A stretch of DNA of 64,000 nucleotides, from assembly GCF_023061285.1 (NCBI RefSeq), contig NZ_JAKGAM010000003.1, positions 236,693-300,692 on the forward strand, given 5' to 3'. Positions within the stretch are counted from its first letter, which is position 1. Each line of letters starts with the position of its first letter. This document shows positions 10,164-19,320 of this stretch, piece after piece. A program made the position numbers and the translations under genes. The notes under the pieces were generated by a model that did not search any database, was not told the origin of the DNA, and saw only the letters and a list, made by a program, of their open reading frames with translations. Origin of the DNA: Chromohalobacter nigrandesensis. Lineage in GTDB: Bacteria; Pseudomonadota; Gammaproteobacteria; Pseudomonadales; Halomonadaceae.

Positions 10164-10191
10164 CGCCGTTCCTTTGGGAGCGGCGTTTTTT
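10164..10191 (+). terminator. intrinsic terminator
   Basis: A 9-bp stem (CGCCGTTCC / GGAGCGGCG, one G-U pair) with a 4-base loop is followed by six T residues. It ends the transcript running from hemL and the kinase-like gene, just before the convergent regulator gene. Confidence 0.75.
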
Positions 10192-10207
10192 GTCGGTACT
10201 GCAGGGC

Positions 10208-10891
10208 TCATGACGTGCGTGCCTTGCGGGCGCTACGCAATGAAACCATGGGTGGCGCACCAAGATTCTGACGCGCCCAGTTCATGGCCTGAATACGGTT
10301 GTGTACCTTGATCTTGCGGAAGATATTATAGAGATGCGACTTGACGGTATGCTCGCTGACGAAGAGTTGATCGGCGATTTCGGTGTTGGATGCCCCGGTG
10401 CCCAGTAGGCCGATGATTTCCAATTCGCGATGGGTCAGTCCGCACACTGGACGATACGCATTGAGCTGTTGGCGGCGATAAAAGTCGATCAGGCGTGTCA
10501 TCAGGTTGCGCGACATCCATAGATCGCCTTCGAGCAGCTTGGCGATGCCCTTGCAGATCAGCAGCAGATTGTCCTGGCGGTAAAAGACGCCCTGCAGATG
10601 CAGGCTGATAAGAAGTTCCGCCGCATGCTCATCGTCACGCAGATTGAAGGCCGCGAGGATCATCTCCGGGCTTTCGCTGGAGCGGCTGTTCCACAGATGC
10701 ATGCAGTTTTCGTCGACATGGTCGGCATCCAGCAATACCACGACCTTGCAATTCGTGGGCGGCTCGAAGCTTTCCTGGGTGCTCAGCGCCGAGACCTGAC
10801 AATCGAGCTGCTGGCGAATGTAATCGATGAATAGCTGCGACTGCGGATTGCAGTCAGTGACCATCAGAACCCTTGTATTTTCCATGCTCAT
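10208..10891 (-). CDS. CsgD/VpsT-like LuxR-type regulator
   Basis: This is a predicted DNA-binding regulator of biofilm-type functions. The N-terminal half resembles the degenerate receiver of CsgD (VVVLLDADH in place of a full phosphorylation site). The C-terminus is a LuxR-type helix-turn-helix: LTHRELEIIGLL, NTEIADQLFVSEHTVKSHLYNIFRKI. Between them WMSR, encoded at 10508-10519, exactly fits W[FLM][TS]R, known as the cyclic-di-GMP-binding motif of Vibrio VpsT. The start is uncertain; ATGs at 10900, 10891 and 10885 are in frame, and 10891 has GGGA 8 bases upstream. It has a long AT-rich upstream region. Its targets are not in this window. Confidence 0.8.
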   Translation of the reverse strand: MSMENTRVLMVTDCNPQSQLFIDYIRQQLDCQVSALSTQESFEPPTNCKVVVLLDADHVDENCMHLWNSRSSESPEMILAAFNLRDDEHAAELLISLHLQGVFYRQDNLLLICKGIAKLLEGDLWMSRNLMTRLIDFYRRQQLNAYRPVCGLTHRELEIIGLLGTGASNTEIADQLFVSEHTVKSHLYNIFRKIKVHNRIQAMNWARQNLGAPPMVSLRSARKARTS

Positions 10892-11315
10892 GCGTTTCAT
10901 CCCGGTGTTGTGTGAGACATCATTGGCATGTCCCGACTTTCTCATGGCCGGTTTCATGCCGAATTGCTTCCAAGCCTTATCCGAGACACGCACTTTGTAA
11001 ATAGACAGTAACCCCTCATGTTTAAAACTTAATAGAATATAGTTTTTTAATTTTTATAACTTTTATTAATTCTAGAGTAACATCAATCGCTTGGATCGGG
11101 GTGGCAAAGGATGCGATGAGGACAGCGACGCTCGGCGGAGAGAAATTTCAGTAAGCCCCTTCATTTAGATGAGGCAAGCCTTACGTTTAAAGTATGAAAA
11201 AACTAATTCCTGTTTTTAAGTTATTGTTTTAAAAAACGTATTTATCCATAGCTAGAGCGGTTTCCCGGCCGGCGGACTGTCCGTAGAATGAGTGGCCGAG
11301 CGATGAGGAGAAAGC
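10892..11315. other. AT-rich intergenic region between the CsgD-like gene and rdgB
   Basis: No gene was recognised in these roughly 420 bases. Two stretches, about 11010-11085 and 11170-11245, are far richer in A and T than the surrounding DNA. That suits a long regulatory region for the divergent CsgD-like gene, possibly a target for H-NS-type silencers. No specific operator could be named. Confidence 0.5.
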
Positions 11316-11924
11316 ATGATGGCGGATCGAAAGACGCTGGTGCTGGCCAGCGGCAATGCCGGCAAGTTGCGTGAATTCCAGCACTTGCTGAGCCCCTTGG
11401 GCCTCGAAGTGCGCCCCCAGCATGACTTCGCCGTGACCGAGGTCGAGGAAACCGGCCTGACGTTCGTCGAGAACGCCCTGCTCAAGGCCCGCGAAGCCTC
11501 GCGGGTCAGCGGATGTCCCGCGCTCGCCGACGATTCGGGGTTGGAAGTCGACGCCTTGCATGGCGCCCCGGGAATTTACTCGGCGCGTTTCGCGGGCGAG
11601 CCCAAGGATGATGCCGCCAACAATCGCAAGCTCCTGGAAGCGCTCGACGCAGTGCCGGAAGGACAGCGTACCGCGCGCTTCTGGTGCGTGCTGGTGTACT
11701 TGCGTCATGCCGAGGACCCGGTGCCGCATATCGTGCAGTGTTCCTGGGAAGGGGAAGTCCGGGCGCATCCACGAGGTGAAGGCGGTTTCGGTTACGATCC
11801 TCTCTTCTGGGTGCCGGAACGCGGCATGAGCGCCGCCGAGCTGACCGCCGAGGACAAGAATCGACTCAGCCATCGGGGCCGTGCCATGAACGCGCTGCTC
11901 GCCCAATTGTCCGCCAACTCATGA
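11316..11924 (+). CDS. rdgB: dITP/XTP pyrophosphatase
   Basis: RdgB hydrolyses non-canonical purine nucleoside triphosphates (XTP, dITP, ITP) so that they do not enter DNA or RNA. The 202-residue protein has the HAM1 family motifs [12 protein letters not shown] at the N-terminus, [23 protein letters not shown], and GGFGYDPLF with SHRGRA near the C-terminus. GAGGAG lies 6 bases before the ATG at 11316. Its stop overlaps the hemW ATG by four bases, an arrangement common in gammaproteobacteria. Confidence 0.95.
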   Translation: MMADRKTLVLASGNAGKLREFQHLLSPLGLEVRPQHDFAVTEVEETGLTFVENALLKAREASRVSGCPALADDSGLEVDALHGAPGIYSARFAGEPKDDAANNRKLLEALDAVPEGQRTARFWCVLVYLRHAEDPVPHIVQCSWEGEVRAHPRGEGGFGYDPLFWVPERGMSAAELTAEDKNRLSHRGRAMNALLAQLSANS

Positions 11925-13090
11925 CGACTCTACCGCCCTTGTCGCTCTATGTGCACGTGCCCTGGTGCGTGCGCAAATGCCCGTATTGCGATTTCAATTC
12001 GCATGGCGTGGGCCATGACAGTGCGCTTCCCGAACGCGCCTATGTCGACGCCCTGCTCGACGATCTGGATGCGGAGCTAGCGTTGGCCAGGGGCCGCGAG
12101 CTGGTGAGCATCTTCATCGGCGGTGGCACGCCCAGCCTGCTGAGTGGCGCGGCGTATCGGCGTCTGTTGCAGGCGATAGAGGCACGCTTGCCGTTTGCTT
12201 CGGATATCGAAATCACCTTGGAAGCCAATCCCGGCGCGGTAGAACACGACCGCTTTGCGGCGTATCGCGAGGCTGGCATCAATCGCCTGTCTTTGGGGGT
12301 GCAGAGTTTCCAGTCCCTCCAGCTCGAGCGACTGGGGCGCATTCATGACGGTGACGAAGCCGCCCAGGCGCTACGTAACGCGCGCGCGGCGGGGTTCGAC
12401 AACGTCAATCTCGATCTGATGCACGGCCTTCCCGAGCAGGGCGTGGAAGATGCCCTGGCGGATATCGAGCAGGCGCTGGCATTGGCGCCCGAGCATATCT
12501 CCTGGTACCAGCTCACGCTCGAGCCCAATACCGAGTTCTACTCACAACCTCCGCGCTTGCCCGATGAAGATGTCCTCTGCGATATCCAGGAGGCTGGGCA
12601 CGCGCGGCTCGAGGCTGCGGGTTATCACCGCTACGAGATTTCCGCCTACACGCGCCCCGATCACCAGGCGCGCCACAATCTCAACTACTGGACGTTCGGC
12701 GATTATCTCGGCATCGGGGCTGGGGCACACGGTAAGTTGAGTGCTTGGCAAACGGATGGCGCTCTGGCCATCGAACGCCGCTGGAAGGTGCGTCAACCGG
12801 AAGCCTATCTGCGGCGCGCGCAAGATCCGCGTGGCTTCGTCGCCGGACGTCGCGCCCTCGAGACGCAGGAACTGCCGCTGGAGTTCTTGATGAATGCCCT
12901 GCGTCTCACCGAGGGTGTTCCGCGATATTATTGGCGCGAGAGAAGCGGCCAGCCTGATACACTGCTCGATGCCCGACTGGAAGAGGCCCGAGCCAAGGGA
13001 TTGCTGCGCGATCCGGCGCAACGCCTACAGGCATCGCCTCATGGGCTGTTATTCTTGAACGATCTGCTCGCGCTTTGCGATGAGCAGTGA
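11921..13090 (+). CDS. hemW: radical SAM heme chaperone HemW
   Basis: HemW is a heme-binding radical SAM protein related to coproporphyrinogen dehydrogenase HemN; it is thought to deliver heme to respiratory enzymes and is not itself that oxidase. The radical SAM cysteines are in [13 protein letters not shown] at about residues 16-28, followed by IGGGTPSLL and LGVQSFQ. The 389-residue length is right for HemW and shorter than HemN. It is translationally coupled to rdgB (ATGA overlap). The next gene starts 70 bases downstream. Confidence 0.92.
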   Translation: MTTLPPLSLYVHVPWCVRKCPYCDFNSHGVGHDSALPERAYVDALLDDLDAELALARGRELVSIFIGGGTPSLLSGAAYRRLLQAIEARLPFASDIEITLEANPGAVEHDRFAAYREAGINRLSLGVQSFQSLQLERLGRIHDGDEAAQALRNARAAGFDNVNLDLMHGLPEQGVEDALADIEQALALAPEHISWYQLTLEPNTEFYSQPPRLPDEDVLCDIQEAGHARLEAAGYHRYEISAYTRPDHQARHNLNYWTFGDYLGIGAGAHGKLSAWQTDGALAIERRWKVRQPEAYLRRAQDPRGFVAGRRALETQELPLEFLMNALRLTEGVPRYYWRERSGQPDTLLDARLEEARAKGLLRDPAQRLQASPHGLLFLNDLLALCDEQ

Positions 13091-13160
13091 CAAACGTTTC
13101 GATGGCAGGAACGCTAGAACGTTTTTCGAAACGCATTTTAAAGCTAAGGAGAAAGGACGC

Positions 13161-13844
13161 ATGCAACGCGCGATATGGATGGCGATTCCGCTGGCGCTGG
13201 CGATTGGTGTAACGGGTTGTGCAAGCAACGATGCGCAAACCGGCGGCCAACAGCAGAGTGACCACGGCAAGACCTTCGGCGGCGCGGGTATCGGCGCTGC
13301 CGTGGGCGCAATTGCCGGGGCGCTGACCGGGGACGGCGGCAGCAGCACCCGTGATCGTGCATTGATCGGCGGGGCTGCCGGCGCCGCCATTGGCGGCGGC
13401 GTAGGCGCCTACATGGATGCCCAGGAAGAAAAGCTGCGCAAGGATCTCGACGGCACCGGTATCGGGGTCGACCGTCAGGGCGACAACATCGTCCTCAACA
13501 TGCCCAGCCGCGTGACCTTTGCGGTCGACTCCAGCGATCTGCAGACGCCCGCGCGCCAGGCACTCAACGATGCCACCGCCGTCATGCGTGAATATCCCAA
13601 GACGCGCATCAATGTCGCTGGCTACACCGACAGTACCGGCAGCGCGGATTACAACCAGCGTCTCTCGGAGCGTCGTGCGCAGTCCGTGGCCGATTATCTC
13701 GGCCAGGGCGGCATCGCCGGCAATCGTATCGCTACCGTCGGCCACGGCGAAAGTCAGCCCGTTGCCAGCAACGATACAGAAAACGGCCGCGCCCAGAATC
13801 GGCGTGTCGAAATCACGCTGACACCGGTCACCGAGCAGAGCTAA
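13161..13844 (+). CDS. OmpA-family outer-membrane lipoprotein
   Basis: This 227-residue protein is predicted to be lipid-anchored and to bind peptidoglycan. The signal peptide ends in a lipobox, VTGC, with the Cys at about residue 21. A glycine-zipper segment follows (about 40-85: GGAGIGAAVGAIAGA, then GGAAGAAIGGGVGA). The C-terminal OmpA domain (about 110-227) contains FAVDSSDLQ, the peptidoglycan-binding region GYTDSTGSADYN, LSERRAQSVADYL and NRRVEI. I chose the ATG at 13161 for its AAGGAGAAAGGA leader. It resembles the YiaD/Pal-like group; the exact role is unknown. Confidence 0.85.
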   Translation: MQRAIWMAIPLALAIGVTGCASNDAQTGGQQQSDHGKTFGGAGIGAAVGAIAGALTGDGGSSTRDRALIGGAAGAAIGGGVGAYMDAQEEKLRKDLDGTGIGVDRQGDNIVLNMPSRVTFAVDSSDLQTPARQALNDATAVMREYPKTRINVAGYTDSTGSADYNQRLSERRAQSVADYLGQGGIAGNRIATVGHGESQPVASNDTENGRAQNRRVEITLTPVTEQS

Positions 13845-13954
13845 GCGATTACGGCGTCGCGTCAGGCCGGTTCGCGCCGGCCTGGCCTGCCAAGCTCATC
13901 AGCGCCCCTGACGTGGGCTCATTCCGCGCTTCACGTCGTTTCGGAACCCCCTTC

Positions 13955-14800
13955 ATGCTCGCCTATCAGCACGCCTACCACGCTGGCAATTTCGCCGACG
14001 TTCACAAGCATCTCGCCGTGTTTGCCGTTCTATGCCATCTATTACGTAAGCCCTCGCCCGTTACATATGTGGATACGCATGCCGGACGCGGACTGTACTC
14101 GCTCGATGCCGAGGAAACGCAGCGTCTCAAGGAGTATCGCCACGGCGTGGCGAGTGTCTGGGCAGCGCGCGAGCGCTTCGCCGACGACCCGCTGCTGGGC
14201 CCATGGTGCGAGCGTCTCGGCGCAGTCCAGGCGTCGTCCCGGCTCAGCCACTATCCGGGCTCGCCCTGGTGGTTGTCTCAGGCATGCCGAGCTCAGGATC
14301 GGCTCGATCTGTACGAGCTTCACCCGGGGGAGGCGAGCCACCTCGAGGCGCAAGCGTTGCCCGATCAGGCACGACGCCACCACGCGGACGGGCTGGCCGG
14401 TCTACGTGCTTCCTTGCCGCCGGCGACGCCGCGCCTTTGTGTACTCATCGATCCCAGTTACGAGCTCAAGCAGGAATACGCCGACGTTGCGTCGACGTTG
14501 CAGGCGGTGGCCGCCAAGGTGCGTCACGCCATCGTCTTGATCTGGTATCCGCTATTGCCCAGCGGTCGCCATCACGATCTGCTCGAGGCCGTCCAGCGTA
14601 GCGGGGTGCGTAAGGTCTGGCGCAGCGAGCTGCAATTGCACCCGCCCGGCGATGCCATGCATGGCATGTACGGTAGCGGCATGCTGATCTTCAACCCGCC
14701 CTGGGGCGTGGATACGCAGCTCGATGACAGCTTGGCCCACGTCGTGCGGTGCCTGGGAGACGACGCGACGCATTCGTCACAGTGGTGGGTGCCGGAGTGA
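13955..14800 (+). CDS. rlmJ: 23S rRNA (adenine-2030-N6)-methyltransferase RlmJ
   Basis: RlmJ methylates N6 of A2030 in 23S rRNA using SAM. The 281-residue protein begins MLAYQHAYHAGNFADVHKH, typical for the family, and has the SAM-binding YVDTHAGRG (about residues 38-46). The catalytic motif, DPPYE in E. coli, reads DPSYE here, a conservative variant to note. The ATG at 13955 is chosen because the family motif starts there; an in-frame upstream ATG at 13913 would add 14 unrelated residues. It is followed by a hairpin shared with the convergent efe operon. Confidence 0.9.
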   Translation: MLAYQHAYHAGNFADVHKHLAVFAVLCHLLRKPSPVTYVDTHAGRGLYSLDAEETQRLKEYRHGVASVWAARERFADDPLLGPWCERLGAVQASSRLSHYPGSPWWLSQACRAQDRLDLYELHPGEASHLEAQALPDQARRHHADGLAGLRASLPPATPRLCVLIDPSYELKQEYADVASTLQAVAAKVRHAIVLIWYPLLPSGRHHDLLEAVQRSGVRKVWRSELQLHPPGDAMHGMYGSGMLIFNPPWGVDTQLDDSLAHVVRCLGDDATHSSQWWVPE

Positions 14801-14815
14801 GCCTGCAAAACAACC

Positions 14816-14843
14816 ACGGCGCCGACGCTTGGGCCGGCGCCGT
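14816..14843. terminator. hairpin between rlmJ and the efe operon
   Basis: A 9-bp perfect inverted repeat (ACGGCGCCG / CGGCGCCGT, 10-base loop) sits between two convergent genes and may end both transcripts. The T-tract is weak on both sides. Confidence 0.5.
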
Positions 14844-14856
14844 TGCGACGGAGACC

Positions 14857-15693
14857 TTATAGCCCCAGCTTGCCGCGCAGGGTCGCCAGATCCTCGGCGA
14901 GCACGGTCACCGGCCCGACGAACGCGCGGCGGTCCGTCTGACTGACCTTTTCGTAGCTGACGAAACCGGCCTCGGGATTGTCGGTCTCGTGCCGGTAGTG
15001 GGCGAGCGTGTCCTCAACCTCGGCGAAGTTTTTCTCGACACGGTCGACGAAGGCCGGGTCTTCCTCGGCAACCAGCGGCTTGAACAGTTCGAAGATCTTC
15101 TGCGAGCCGTCGACATTGCCCTGGAAGTCCCACAGGTCGGTATGGCTATAGCGGTCTTCCTCACCGCTGACCTTGGTTGCGGCGACTTCTTCCATCAGTG
15201 CGGCTGCGCCGCCGACGACCTTGGCCGGCGGAAAGGTCAGACCTTGCACACGTGATTCGAGGTCGTTGACGTCGGTCATCAACCGTTTGGCGTAAGGCAC
15301 GAATCCTTGGGTGATCTGTTCCTTGAAGAGGCCGTATTCGAGACGATGGAAGCCGGTGAAGTCGGGATCCTCGACGCCGTTTTCGTAGTCGTCCTCGCGG
15401 GCGTCGATGCTGGCATCGAGGTCGGCGAACAGTTCGGCGATCGGTTCGATGCGCTCGTAGTAGACCCGTGTCGGGGCGTAGAGCGCCTGGGCGCGTTCCA
15501 GATCGCCAGCTTCGATGGCCTGGGTAAATTTCTCGGTATGACTGACGAATTGGTCGATATTATCGAGTACGTACAGCTTGTACTCGGCTACTGGCTCGAC
15601 CAGTGCCTCGGGGTCGACGTCCGCCTGGACCGGGGTCTGCAGGGCCATGAGGCCGAAGACACTGGCGGCAAAAAACAGTGAGCGGGGTGACAT
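14857..15693 (-). CDS. imelysin-like periplasmic iron-uptake protein, EfeM type
   Basis: This 278-residue periplasmic protein belongs to the imelysin/M75 family, like EfeM and the M75 half of EfeO. A signal peptide covers about residues 1-24 (ending VQA). The metal-binding HxxE motif is present as HRLE in GFHRLEYGLF. It lacks the N-terminal cupredoxin domain of EfeO. AAGGAG precedes the ATG at 15693. It is the fourth gene of an efeU-efeO-efeB-efeM array, so it probably assists in binding ferrous or ferric iron for the EfeU permease. Confidence 0.85.
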   Translation of the reverse strand: MSPRSLFFAASVFGLMALQTPVQADVDPEALVEPVAEYKLYVLDNIDQFVSHTEKFTQAIEAGDLERAQALYAPTRVYYERIEPIAELFADLDASIDAREDDYENGVEDPDFTGFHRLEYGLFKEQITQGFVPYAKRLMTDVNDLESRVQGLTFPPAKVVGGAAALMEEVAATKVSGEEDRYSHTDLWDFQGNVDGSQKIFELFKPLVAEEDPAFVDRVEKNFAEVEDTLAHYRHETDNPEAGFVSYEKVSQTDRRAFVGPVTVLAEDLATLRGKLGL

Positions 15694-15779
15694 GCGATGA
15701 CTCCTTGATGGGGGATCGAATCGTTAGTGGGGCCAGTTCGGTCATGGATATCGGCGCCTTGGAGTGCCTGTCGTTATGA

Positions 15780-17090
15780 TCAAACATCGGTCGCTTCCAT
15801 TAGGGAGCGACCGAGAAAGTCGTGTTCATCGATGGCGCCGGGGAGTGTGAAGAAGTATCCGCCGCCCACCGGCTTGATGTACTCCTCCAATGGCTCGCCG
15901 TTGAGGTGGTTCTGAACGGTGATGAAACCGGCCTCGAGATCGGCCTGGTAGACGATGAACAACAGCCCCATATCGAGCTGGCCATTGGCTTCGACGCCGT
16001 TGGAATAATTAAACGGCCGGCGCAGGATACGGTGCTTCTCGAAGCCTGGAGTACGCGGATTGGCCAGCCGAATATGTGCGTCCAGCGGGGTGATCTTGCC
16101 GTCCGCATCATTGGCGTAGTCGGGCTCATCGTATTCGCTGCCGCCGGAAAGAGGCGCGCCGCTGTCCTTGCGTCGACCGAAGATTGCCTCTTGCTCGGCC
16201 AGTTGCGCGCGATCCCAGCGTTCGACGAAGTTACGAATGATGCGTACTACCTGATAGCTGCCGCCGTGGGCCCAGTCGGGTTCGTCGGGATCGGCGCCGG
16301 TCCACACCAAGGCGTTCATCAGCGTCTCGTCGTCGGTGTCCGGGTTGGCGGTGCCGTCGCGAAAGCCCAGGTAATTGCGCGCGCTGGGCGCGGGGGTATC
16401 GTGGCCGGGAGGTACCACGGGCACCGTGCCTTCCTGCTTCCAGCGCACCATGAGAAGGCCGGGCGTGTGCTTGATGATGTCGCGCAGGGCGTGAATGGTC
16501 GTATCGTGGGTGTTGGCGCAGATCTGCAACGATAGGTCGCCGTGGCAACGCGCCGGCTCCAGGGCGTCGTTGGGGAAGCCCGTCATACGTTGCAGATGCT
16601 TTGGCTTGGCATCGGCCAGGTCGAAGCGCTCGTCGAACAACGAGGCACCCAGCGAGACGGTAACGGTCAGCGCGTCCGGGGCAATAGTCGGCCCGAGGAT
16701 GCCGGAATCCGCCGGTGGATAACTTGGATCGCGCTTAGGATAGCTGCCGCCACGTGTAAGAAAGGCGATACGCTCGGTGAGGGTGCGCAACAGCCGTTCC
16801 AGTCCGGTGCGGTCACGAGCCAGCACGTCGCAGACAACCACCATGCCGGTTGCCGGGCGCGGGGTGAGAACACCCTGCTGATGGCGGCCGTGAAAGGGAT
16901 GGGACTGCTGGGTGGTGGTACTGACTGGTGCGCCGGTGACGTCGTGGGCACTGGCGGCATCGGTGTGCGATTCGGCCCAGGCCGAACCGCCCAGCCCGGC
17001 GGCGGCACCGGCCGCGCCCAACCCTTGTAGAAAGCGGCGGCGATCCAGCGTGAAGGGGCAGCGTGAGGTGTTGTCGGATTGATCACTCAT
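15780..17090 (-). CDS. efeB: deferrochelatase/peroxidase EfeB
   Basis: EfeB is a heme-containing DyP-type peroxidase exported by the Tat system; it works with EfeO and EfeU, and deferrochelation of heme has been reported. A Tat signal is visible: RRRFLQG at about residues 17-23, then an Ala/Gly-rich hydrophobic stretch. The DyP hallmark GXXDG is present as GFRDG, about 250 residues in. The 436-residue length is normal. It lies between efeO and the imelysin-like gene with short gaps, so it is part of one operon. Confidence 0.92.
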   Translation of the reverse strand: MSDQSDNTSRCPFTLDRRRFLQGLGAAGAAAGLGGSAWAESHTDAASAHDVTGAPVSTTTQQSHPFHGRHQQGVLTPRPATGMVVVCDVLARDRTGLERLLRTLTERIAFLTRGGSYPKRDPSYPPADSGILGPTIAPDALTVTVSLGASLFDERFDLADAKPKHLQRMTGFPNDALEPARCHGDLSLQICANTHDTTIHALRDIIKHTPGLLMVRWKQEGTVPVVPPGHDTPAPSARNYLGFRDGTANPDTDDETLMNALVWTGADPDEPDWAHGGSYQVVRIIRNFVERWDRAQLAEQEAIFGRRKDSGAPLSGGSEYDEPDYANDADGKITPLDAHIRLANPRTPGFEKHRILRRPFNYSNGVEANGQLDMGLLFIVYQADLEAGFITVQNHLNGEPLEEYIKPVGGGYFFTLPGAIDEHDFLGRSLMEATDV

Positions 17091-17125
17091 GTCGGTAAAC
17101 CGTGTAATGCCAAGTTGGACGATGA

Positions 17126-18277
17126 TCAGCCGTTCAGGGCCAACGTTCGGTTGAGGCTATCCAGGGTGTCGGCCAGGGCTTGAGTATCGGCAAGCAAGGC
17201 TTCGCGGTCGACATCGCGGCTGTCCTTGGCTCCCGATGCGGTGTTGCTCTGTTCCGGCAAGTCCTGCTGGAGTCTGGCGAGTCGTGCCTGCAGGCCTTCC
17301 AGTGCGTTCGGCGCCTGGCGTTCGAGGAGTGGCGCGAGTAGCGTGACGATCTTCTCGGCGCCGGCGGTCAGGCCTTGTAAGTCGAGCAGTTCGTGTGCGC
17401 TCAGTGTCTTGCTGTCGAGGGCATGAGCGTGCCAGGCCTCGAGTACCCGGGCGCTGCCGTTGGCCAGTTGAGCTGGAGGAATCGCTTGATGTCTGAAGCG
17501 TTCGCCGAGTGTCCGAGCATCCTCGAGCAGTTGTGCGGCGATCGGGGTCAGGCCATCGGTGCTCTCGGCATCGAACAAGCCCCGAGCCAGGCGGTGAAAG
17601 CCGACGAATTGCGGATCCTGCTCGCGCTTGGCGAAGTACTCGGCGCGGGCATTGAGGCGTTCGTCGAGATCGCTATAGAGCCCGGTGGCCATCGCCAGGC
17701 GTTGGTCGATTAGCCGTGCCTCGCGGTAGGCCGTGCGGGCCGCCTCCAGTTCGCCGGCGGCAATGGCCTGGTGCAAGGCCTCGGCGGCTTCGACCAAGCG
17801 CCGGGTCTGCAGGGTCAGATAGACCTTGTATTCTGCCAGCGGGGCGATGAAGGCTTGCCGCGACAAGGCGACCGCCGGTGCATCATCATTGGCCGTGACG
17901 TGCAATGTGCCATGCGGATTGCTCAAAAGCCCGCAGGTCATGGCATAGTCGCCCGCCGCCAGGGTGGCGGTCAGCGGCTGGTGTAGGCCGGGGGCGATGT
18001 TCTCGCGCTCCTCGAGCACCATCACACCATCGAGAATTTCCCATTCGATGGCCCGCTGGGAGTCGTTGACGATGCTGAAACGCGTCTCGCCGGCGGGCAC
18101 GCTGAGTTCACGAGGCTCGCAGCCCTGGGCGGTGACCACGAGTCGCACGTCTCCATCGTCATGATCGCGCCCATTCAACGATAGTGCGAACAGACCCAAG
18201 GCGGCGAGCATCAGCACGGCCGATGCCAATACGCCGAGCTTGAGCAACCGTGCGGAGGGAGGGGGCGATACGGACAT
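17126..18277 (-). CDS. efeO: iron uptake protein EfeO (cupredoxin plus imelysin domains)
   Basis: EfeO is the periplasmic partner of the EfeU iron permease. One N-terminal hydrophobic segment (about residues 12-33) acts as signal or anchor. A cupredoxin domain follows (about 40-130; VTAQGCEPRELSVPAG, YAMTCGLLSNPHG), then an M75/imelysin domain (about 140-383). The usual M75 motif HxxE reads HRLA here (GFHRLARGLF), so the glutamate is lost, while the neighbouring single-domain copy keeps HRLE. A good ribosome site (GGAGAG) precedes the ATG at 18277. Confidence 0.9.
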   Translation of the reverse strand: MSVSPPPSARLLKLGVLASAVLMLAALGLFALSLNGRDHDDGDVRLVVTAQGCEPRELSVPAGETRFSIVNDSQRAIEWEILDGVMVLEERENIAPGLHQPLTATLAAGDYAMTCGLLSNPHGTLHVTANDDAPAVALSRQAFIAPLAEYKVYLTLQTRRLVEAAEALHQAIAAGELEAARTAYREARLIDQRLAMATGLYSDLDERLNARAEYFAKREQDPQFVGFHRLARGLFDAESTDGLTPIAAQLLEDARTLGERFRHQAIPPAQLANGSARVLEAWHAHALDSKTLSAHELLDLQGLTAGAEKIVTLLAPLLERQAPNALEGLQARLARLQQDLPEQSNTASGAKDSRDVDREALLADTQALADTLDSLNRTLALNG

Positions 18278-18291
18278 GGGTGTCTCTCCGA

Positions 18292-19131
18292 TCAGCGAGC
18301 ATTGGCGTGTGGGGCGGCCGACCGTGCGGTGCGCGCGGGACGCAAGAACAGCAGCAGTGTCGCCAGCAGGTAGCCGACATACACCACCGCCTCGCTTACG
18401 GTCGGGGCCGGCTGGTAGCCGAGCACACCGGCGAACACGGCACCGAGCGGAGAATCCAGCGGCAATAGGTCGCCGAGATTGAAAAGGACCTGCTGAGCAT
18501 GGTTCCAGACGCCGGCTTCATGCAGGGCACGCACCGAGCCGGCGAGCAGACCGGCGGCCACCAGTAGAATGAAGAGTCCGGTCAAGCGGAAGAAATGTGC
18601 GAGATTGAGGCGCAGGCTGCCGCGGTAGAGGGCAAGGCCGACCACGAGTGCGGCGAGGATGCCCAGCAAAGCGCCTAATGGTGCGGCTTGATCGGTGCTC
18701 TGCTGGAATACCGCGAGGAGGAAGAACACCGATTCGAGACCCTCGCGGGCCACCGCAAGAAACACCATGCCGATCAATGCCAGGGTCTGACGACGACCGC
18801 TTTCGAAGGCGCCATCGAGGGCACCGGTCAGTGAGCGGCGTACACCACGGGCGGCACGACGCATCCAGAACACCATCCAAGTCAATACAATGACGGCGAT
18901 CAACCCGACGAGTGCCTCGAACAGCTCCTGCTGACGCTGGGGGAACTCGGCGCTGGCGAACTGCAGGCCTGCGCCGATGCCCAGGGCCAGGGCGACGGCA
19001 AGGAAGACGCCGATCCATACGGCAGGCATCCAGGCGCCACGCCCGGTCTGGCGAAGGTAACTGGCGATGATGCCGACGATCAGGGCGGCCTCGAGCCCCT
19101 CGCGTAGCATGATGAGAAAGGGGACAAGCAT
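18292..19131 (-). CDS. efeU: ferrous iron permease EfeU (FTR1 family)
   Basis: EfeU moves iron across the inner membrane. The 279-residue protein has about seven hydrophobic segments and the two REGLE iron-binding motifs of the FTR1 family: LREGLEAAL at about residues 9-17 and AREGLESVF near residue 126. It is the first gene of the efeUOB-efeM operon and ends 14 bases before efeO. A possible Fur-like site lies about 50 bases upstream. The protein appears full length and intact. Confidence 0.92.
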   Translation of the reverse strand: MLVPFLIMLREGLEAALIVGIIASYLRQTGRGAWMPAVWIGVFLAVALALGIGAGLQFASAEFPQRQQELFEALVGLIAVIVLTWMVFWMRRAARGVRRSLTGALDGAFESGRRQTLALIGMVFLAVAREGLESVFFLLAVFQQSTDQAAPLGALLGILAALVVGLALYRGSLRLNLAHFFRLTGLFILLVAAGLLAGSVRALHEAGVWNHAQQVLFNLGDLLPLDSPLGAVFAGVLGYQPAPTVSEAVVYVGYLLATLLLFLRPARTARSAAPHANAR

Positions 19132-19175
19132 GTTGGAGTCCTGGTGAAGCGGGGTAAGAGGACGCGATCTCGAAA

Positions 19176-19197
19176 GAGAATGAGATTCGTTGTTATC
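19176..19197 (-). promoter_or_regulatory. possible Fur-like site upstream of efeU
   Basis: The stretch GAGAATGAGATTCG followed by TTGTTATC lies about 45-65 bases upstream of efeU and resembles parts of the Fur-box consensus (GATAATGATAATCATTATC). The match is imperfect; the function of the operon makes iron control likely. Confidence 0.3.
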
Positions 19198-19320
19198 TAT
19201 AGGTTACGCCTGCCCCTGGCGAGGGGCAAGGAAATTAGCAGGAAAAGTGCTTACCGGTAGGCGATAAAGCCCGTGGAAGGACGCGGGGATGCTTATTCTC
19301 AGTTTCACTGACCGACCGTC

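Noticed and set aside
16713..16721. GGTGGATAA in efeB as another DnaA box.
   Set aside because: It reads TTATCCACC on the other strand, one base off the strict box, and lies alone in coding DNA.
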